A DNA stretch of 25,803 nucleotides from GCA-2725625 sp964574215 (GTDB lineage Bacteria; Pseudomonadota; Alphaproteobacteria; Rhodospirillales; UBA2165): assembly GCA_964574215.1 (NCBI GenBank), contig CAZNLR010000057.1, positions 1 to 25,803 on the forward strand. Reading direction: 5' to 3'. Numbering within the stretch: position 1 is the stretch's first letter; every line of letters begins with the position of its first letter. The translations under genes and the position numbers were made by a program. The notes beneath the pieces were generated by a model that searched no databases, was not told the origin of the DNA, and saw nothing but the letters and a program-made list of their open reading frames with translations. Shown one piece after another: positions 23,318 through 25,803 of this stretch.

Positions 23318-24145
23318 TCAATCAAGCCCTGCGGGCATCATTTCCCGATAGTTTTGCAATAGCTCCCGAAATTTTGATGCCACTTTCAGTCCGGCCACCG
23401 CGTGCGGGGCGTCGTCGTCTTCGCTTTGGCCGGGATATTCCTCCAGCAGGTGATAGCTGTCCCGCGCCGTGACCCGCTGCCACCAGGCTTGAACGTGGGG
23501 CCGGTCTTCCAGCCACAAATCCAACAGCCGCAACAGATCGAGCACTTTTATAAAGGGCGCGTGGGTGGTTTCGACCAAGCCAATATCGTCGCCCATGATC
23601 CAGGGGCGGCCATCTGAAAGCGTCTTTTCGGCTTTACCGAGAATGCGGTCCCAGGCGCCGACGGCGCGCAAGACATAAGGGGAGTCCAGGCCGTCCCGGA
23701 TACAGGATTGCTGGCGGTGAACGCGGTCGATATCGGTCACCTGTTTCCATCTGGCCTCCATTTTTTCGATGGGAACCGCCAAGCGAAATTTGGTGACGAA
23801 GTTGATAGAGGCCGTCGCCTGGTAGCCGGATTCATCGCAGTCCTTGATCCATTCCTCCATATGCGCCCGCTCGACCGGATCGGCGGGCGACAGGGCGGGG
23901 TCATCCTTGAGCCCGTCGATGTAGCGGCAGATGATGGAGGATTCCCGGATGACCTGACCGTCGTGCACCAGCGTCGGCACCTGGGTTTTGGGGTTGAGCT
24001 TCTTGTAGTCCGGCTTGAACTGGTCGCCGTTCATCAGCACCAGTTTATGCGGCACCCAGTCGGTGATGCCTTTCTCGGCGAGCGTCATCACCGCCCGGTT
24101 CGAACAAATGGAATCGGCCTCTTCCAAATAATAAAGTTCCAGCAT
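23318..24145 (-). CDS. Glutathione S-transferase family protein
   Basis: This 275-residue GST, larger than usual, begins MLELYYLEEADSICSNRAVMTLAEKGI. Cys14 sits at the position of the catalytic Ser/Cys, followed by NPKTQVPTLVHDGQVIRESSIICRYIDGL with the cis-Pro and Glu-Ser glutathione-binding pair. The helical C-terminal domain is long (residues about 90-245), with a charged tail EEYPGQSEDDDAPHAVAG. The substrate is unknown. It lies upstream of yejA on the same strand and may be co-transcribed, though the gap holds a candidate promoter. Confidence 0.9.
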   Translation of the reverse strand: MLELYYLEEADSICSNRAVMTLAEKGITDWVPHKLVLMNGDQFKPDYKKLNPKTQVPTLVHDGQVIRESSIICRYIDGLKDDPALSPADPVERAHMEEWIKDCDESGYQATASINFVTKFRLAVPIEKMEARWKQVTDIDRVHRQQSCIRDGLDSPYVLRAVGAWDRILGKAEKTLSDGRPWIMGDDIGLVETTHAPFIKVLDLLRLLDLWLEDRPHVQAWWQRVTARDSYHLLEEYPGQSEDDDAPHAVAGLKVASKFRELLQNYREMMPAGLD

Positions 24146-24298
24146 TACCGCCCCCTGTCGTGGAATTTTTGCTCAAAAATCATTGTGGGAAATAATCGGT
24201 GCGAAGACAACTCCCAGGCTGTTTTTCGGGGTTCCCTTGCGGGCGGTCGGGGGAGCCGGTAGAACATCTATTCGGCAATAACCGGTAGTGGGGGAATT
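24146..24298. promoter_or_regulatory. Divergent control region GST / DUF1847
   Basis: This 153-bp gap contains two direct CCGGTAG repeats (24256-24262 and 24282-24288), 26 bp apart, just before the GGGGG ribosome binding site of the DUF1847 gene. They may be regulator half-sites. I see no strong sigma70-type promoter on either strand. Confidence 0.3.
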
Positions 24299-25027
24299 AT
24301 GACGACGGAAGATGATAAATATACGGACCCGGGCTGCGCCTACTGTCCGCCCACGGTCCGCGCCTGCATCCAGGGCGAGGACGAGGAGCGGGGTCCCGGT
24401 TTCTGTCCCTCCAACACCAATCCCGACGGCCAGGATGTTGCCCGGGCGCTTTACGACGACCCCTTTGTCCGCCGCGTGTCCCAGGAAGCGGCGCGGGTCG
24501 AATCGGAAGGCTATTGCAAATGGAGCCGGGTCGAAGAGGTCTGCCAGTTCGCCAAGAAAATGGGGTTTAAAAAAATCGGCATCGCCACCTGCATCGGCTT
24601 TGTCGACTACGCCAACACGCTGAGCCGCGTGCTGGAAAGCCACGGCTTCGAGGTAGCCTCGGCGGCCTGCAAAAACGACGGTATTGCCAAGGAGGACGTC
24701 GATCTCAAGGACGGCGAAAAGATTTTTCCCGGCGGTCATGAATCCCTGTGCAATCCGGTGTCTCAGGCTCAATTGCTTAACCAGGCGGGCTGTGAATTCA
24801 ACGTGGTCCTCGGGCTCTGCATCGGCCATGACAGCTTGTTTTTTAAATATTCGGAAGGATTGGCGACCACCCTGGTGGCCAAAGACCGGGTGCTGGCCCA
24901 CAACCCCATCGGCGCTTTGGAGATGGCCAATTCCTACTACCGCCACATCTGGGGGCCGGAGAAACCCGAAAAGGATCCCAAACTGCCGCAGCAGGGACGC
25001 CGAGAAAATAGCTCGCGGGGAAAGTAA
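24299..25027 (+). CDS. DUF1847 domain protein, cysteine-rich, probable metal binding
   Basis: This 242-residue cytosolic protein matches DUF1847. It has eleven cysteines: Cys13, 16, 23 and 36 in the N-terminal part (CAYCPPTVRAC, GFCPS), then Cys73, 82, 98, 124, 151, 165 and 174. Conserved-looking segments are KKIGIATCIGFVDYANTLSRVL, SAACKNDGI, ESLCNPVSQAQLLNQAG and VLGLCIGHDSLFFKYS. The CxxC-rich head and repeated Cys suggest a bound metal or Fe-S centre, but the function of the family is not known to me. The C-terminal 20 residues are charged and probably disordered. Ribosome binding site GGGGG is 4 nt upstream. It is followed after 24 bp by the YaiI-like gene. Confidence 0.82.
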   Translation: MTTEDDKYTDPGCAYCPPTVRACIQGEDEERGPGFCPSNTNPDGQDVARALYDDPFVRRVSQEAARVESEGYCKWSRVEEVCQFAKKMGFKKIGIATCIGFVDYANTLSRVLESHGFEVASAACKNDGIAKEDVDLKDGEKIFPGGHESLCNPVSQAQLLNQAGCEFNVVLGLCIGHDSLFFKYSEGLATTLVAKDRVLAHNPIGALEMANSYYRHIWGPEKPEKDPKLPQQGRRENSSRGK

Positions 25028-25051
25028 ACTGGGAAAATAGCGCGATTTTTC

Positions 25052-25504
25052 ATGGTGGAAATTTACGTCGATGCCGACGCCTGCCCGGTCAAAGATGAGA
25101 CCGTAAAGGTTGCCGCCCGCCATCAGATAAAAACCTACTTGGTCAGTGACGGTGGCATCAGGCCCCGTCCGTCGCCGCTGGTGGAGCTGGTGGTCGTAGC
25201 CCAGGGCGCGGATGCCGCCGATGACTGGATCGCAGAGCATATTCAGAAAGCCGATATCTGCATCACCAACGACATTCCCCTGGCCGCCCGGTGTTTGGAG
25301 AAAGGCGCACTGGCCCTCAAACCCAATGGGGACGCATTCACGGAAAACAGCATCGGCATGGCCTTGGCCAACCGTGAACTTATGCAGGGATTGAGAGAGA
25401 GCGGCGAAATCACCGGCGGCCCCAGACCGTTCAGCAAATCTGACCGGTCGGCCTTCCTCAACCATTTCGAAACCACCATCCAAGCGGCCAAGCGGCTGGC
25501 TTAG
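25052..25504 (+). CDS. YaiI/YqxD family protein (UPF0178, DUF188)
   Basis: This 150-residue protein has the family's diagnostic N-terminus EIYVDADACPVKDETVKVAAR, the central DDWIAEHIQKADICITNDIPLAARCLEKGA and the RPFSKSDRSAFLNHFE tail. The acidic strands (VDADACP, TNDIPLA) resemble PIN-like nuclease active sites, but no biochemical role is established to my knowledge. There is no good Shine-Dalgarno before the ATG; the next codon, GTG, is an alternative start. It is probably co-transcribed with the DUF1847 gene. Confidence 0.92.
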   Translation: MVEIYVDADACPVKDETVKVAARHQIKTYLVSDGGIRPRPSPLVELVVVAQGADAADDWIAEHIQKADICITNDIPLAARCLEKGALALKPNGDAFTENSIGMALANRELMQGLRESGEITGGPRPFSKSDRSAFLNHFETTIQAAKRLA

Positions 25505-25578
25505 CCTCACTTCCTTTTGAACGTTTTAAAAAACCACCGTAAATATCCAATATTGAATTGGTTAGGAGTAATTGATAT

Positions 25579-25606
25579 AAAAAAACACTCTTATAGAAGA
25601 GTGTTT
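25579..25606 (-). terminator. Rho-independent terminator on the minus strand
   Basis: A perfect 10-bp stem (25583-25592 with 25597-25606) has a four-base loop (ATAG on the plus strand). On the minus strand it is followed by a U-run (25585-25579, including the last three stem bases). It points leftwards and so would end a transcript entering from the right of the window. On the plus strand there is no U-tract beyond the stem, so it serves the DUF1847-YaiI unit less well. Confidence 0.75.
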
Positions 25607-25803
25607 GACAGAAAGGTGGCCGGCCAAAGGAATAGGCAATGAATCATAAATAACAGCCAGCCTATCGAAACCGCCCTCTCAGGCGGTGCGTCATTAAAAG
25701 TTAGTTCAAAATAACAGGGAAGATGACACATGATACTTTCAAAATATTTATGGGGCTGACATAGATAAGCTCGAAGTATTCACATTTTGGCCCATTCCAA
25801 GAG
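25607..25803. other. AT-rich region without a recognised gene
   Basis: No tRNA or recognisable protein is seen. The base composition is visibly more AT-rich than the genes. A six-bp hairpin (ACCGCC 25670-25675 with GGCGGT 25682-25687) is present. On the minus strand an unconvincing 46-codon ORF from an ATG near 25731 runs into the terminator. The region could be the 3' part of a minus-strand small RNA or mRNA ending at the terminator. Confidence 0.35.

Noticed and set aside
24173..25510. Long open frame on the minus strand opposite the DUF1847 and YaiI genes (445 codons)
   Set aside because: The opposite strand carries two recognised families with fitting starts; this frame has no domain.
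1..25803. CRISPR array, prophage, integron or tRNA gene
   Set aside because: No regularly spaced repeats, no integrase, phage or transposase genes and no cloverleaf-like sequence were seen by eye on either strand.

Overview
The window looks like chromosomal DNA of an alphaproteobacterium, probably a Rhodospirillales-like lineage. The grounds are the moderately high G+C genes with AT-rich gaps, the style of the IF3, YejB and glutathione-transferase proteins, and the gene mix; no rRNA or other taxonomic marker is present, so this is an inference. Most genes are housekeeping and tightly packed in short operons.

Layout. 1-649: 3' part of an ACMSD-type amidohydrolase. 655-699: a compact palindromic repeat. 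721-4856 (minus): rpmI-rplT-pheS-pheT, with a good promoter at 4971-4999 and a terminator/attenuator-like hairpin between rplT and pheS. 5036-5218: an unassigned 60-residue ORF. 5387-6924 (minus): a thioredoxin-fold DsbA/FrnE-like gene translationally coupled to an EamA-type transporter. 7104-7694 (plus): a YdjA-like nitroreductase. 7732-10323 (minus): thrS-infC. 10414-12578 (minus): two overlapping glycosyltransferase genes. 12611-15784: an ABHD10-like hydrolase, an atypical SDR, an exported TPR protein and a glutathione transferase. 15924-16763: uppP/bacA. 16845-17488: a VapBC toxin-antitoxin pair. 17519-17568: a second long palindrome. 17574-23232 (minus): a complete yejABEF peptide ABC importer, preceded by another GST gene (23318-24145). 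24299-25504 (plus): a cysteine-rich DUF1847 protein and a YaiI/YqxD protein. 25505-25803: no convincing gene, but a strong minus-strand terminator.

The most important observation is at 6880-6882. The DsbA/FrnE-like gene appears interrupted, but the apparent stop is a single in-frame UGA exactly where the first cysteine of the active-site CPWC motif belongs (Val-UGA-Pro-Trp-Cys-Tyr). The frame is open on both sides from a well-placed ATG with a Shine-Dalgarno sequence (6924) to 6301. A seven-base-pair hairpin with a CGGGC apical loop begins 13 nt after the UGA, matching the geometry of a bacterial SECIS element. I interpret the gene as a 207-residue selenoprotein with a UPWC redox site, which implies that the organism has selA/selB/selC/selD outside this window.

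A second non-standard decoding event is likely in infC: homology, spacing and the ribosome binding site favour an AUC start codon at 8266-8268, in line with the rare start codons used for IF3 autoregulation. The thrS-infC and rpmI-rplT-pheST blocks, often contiguous in bacteria, are separated here by the selenoprotein, transporter and nitroreductase genes.
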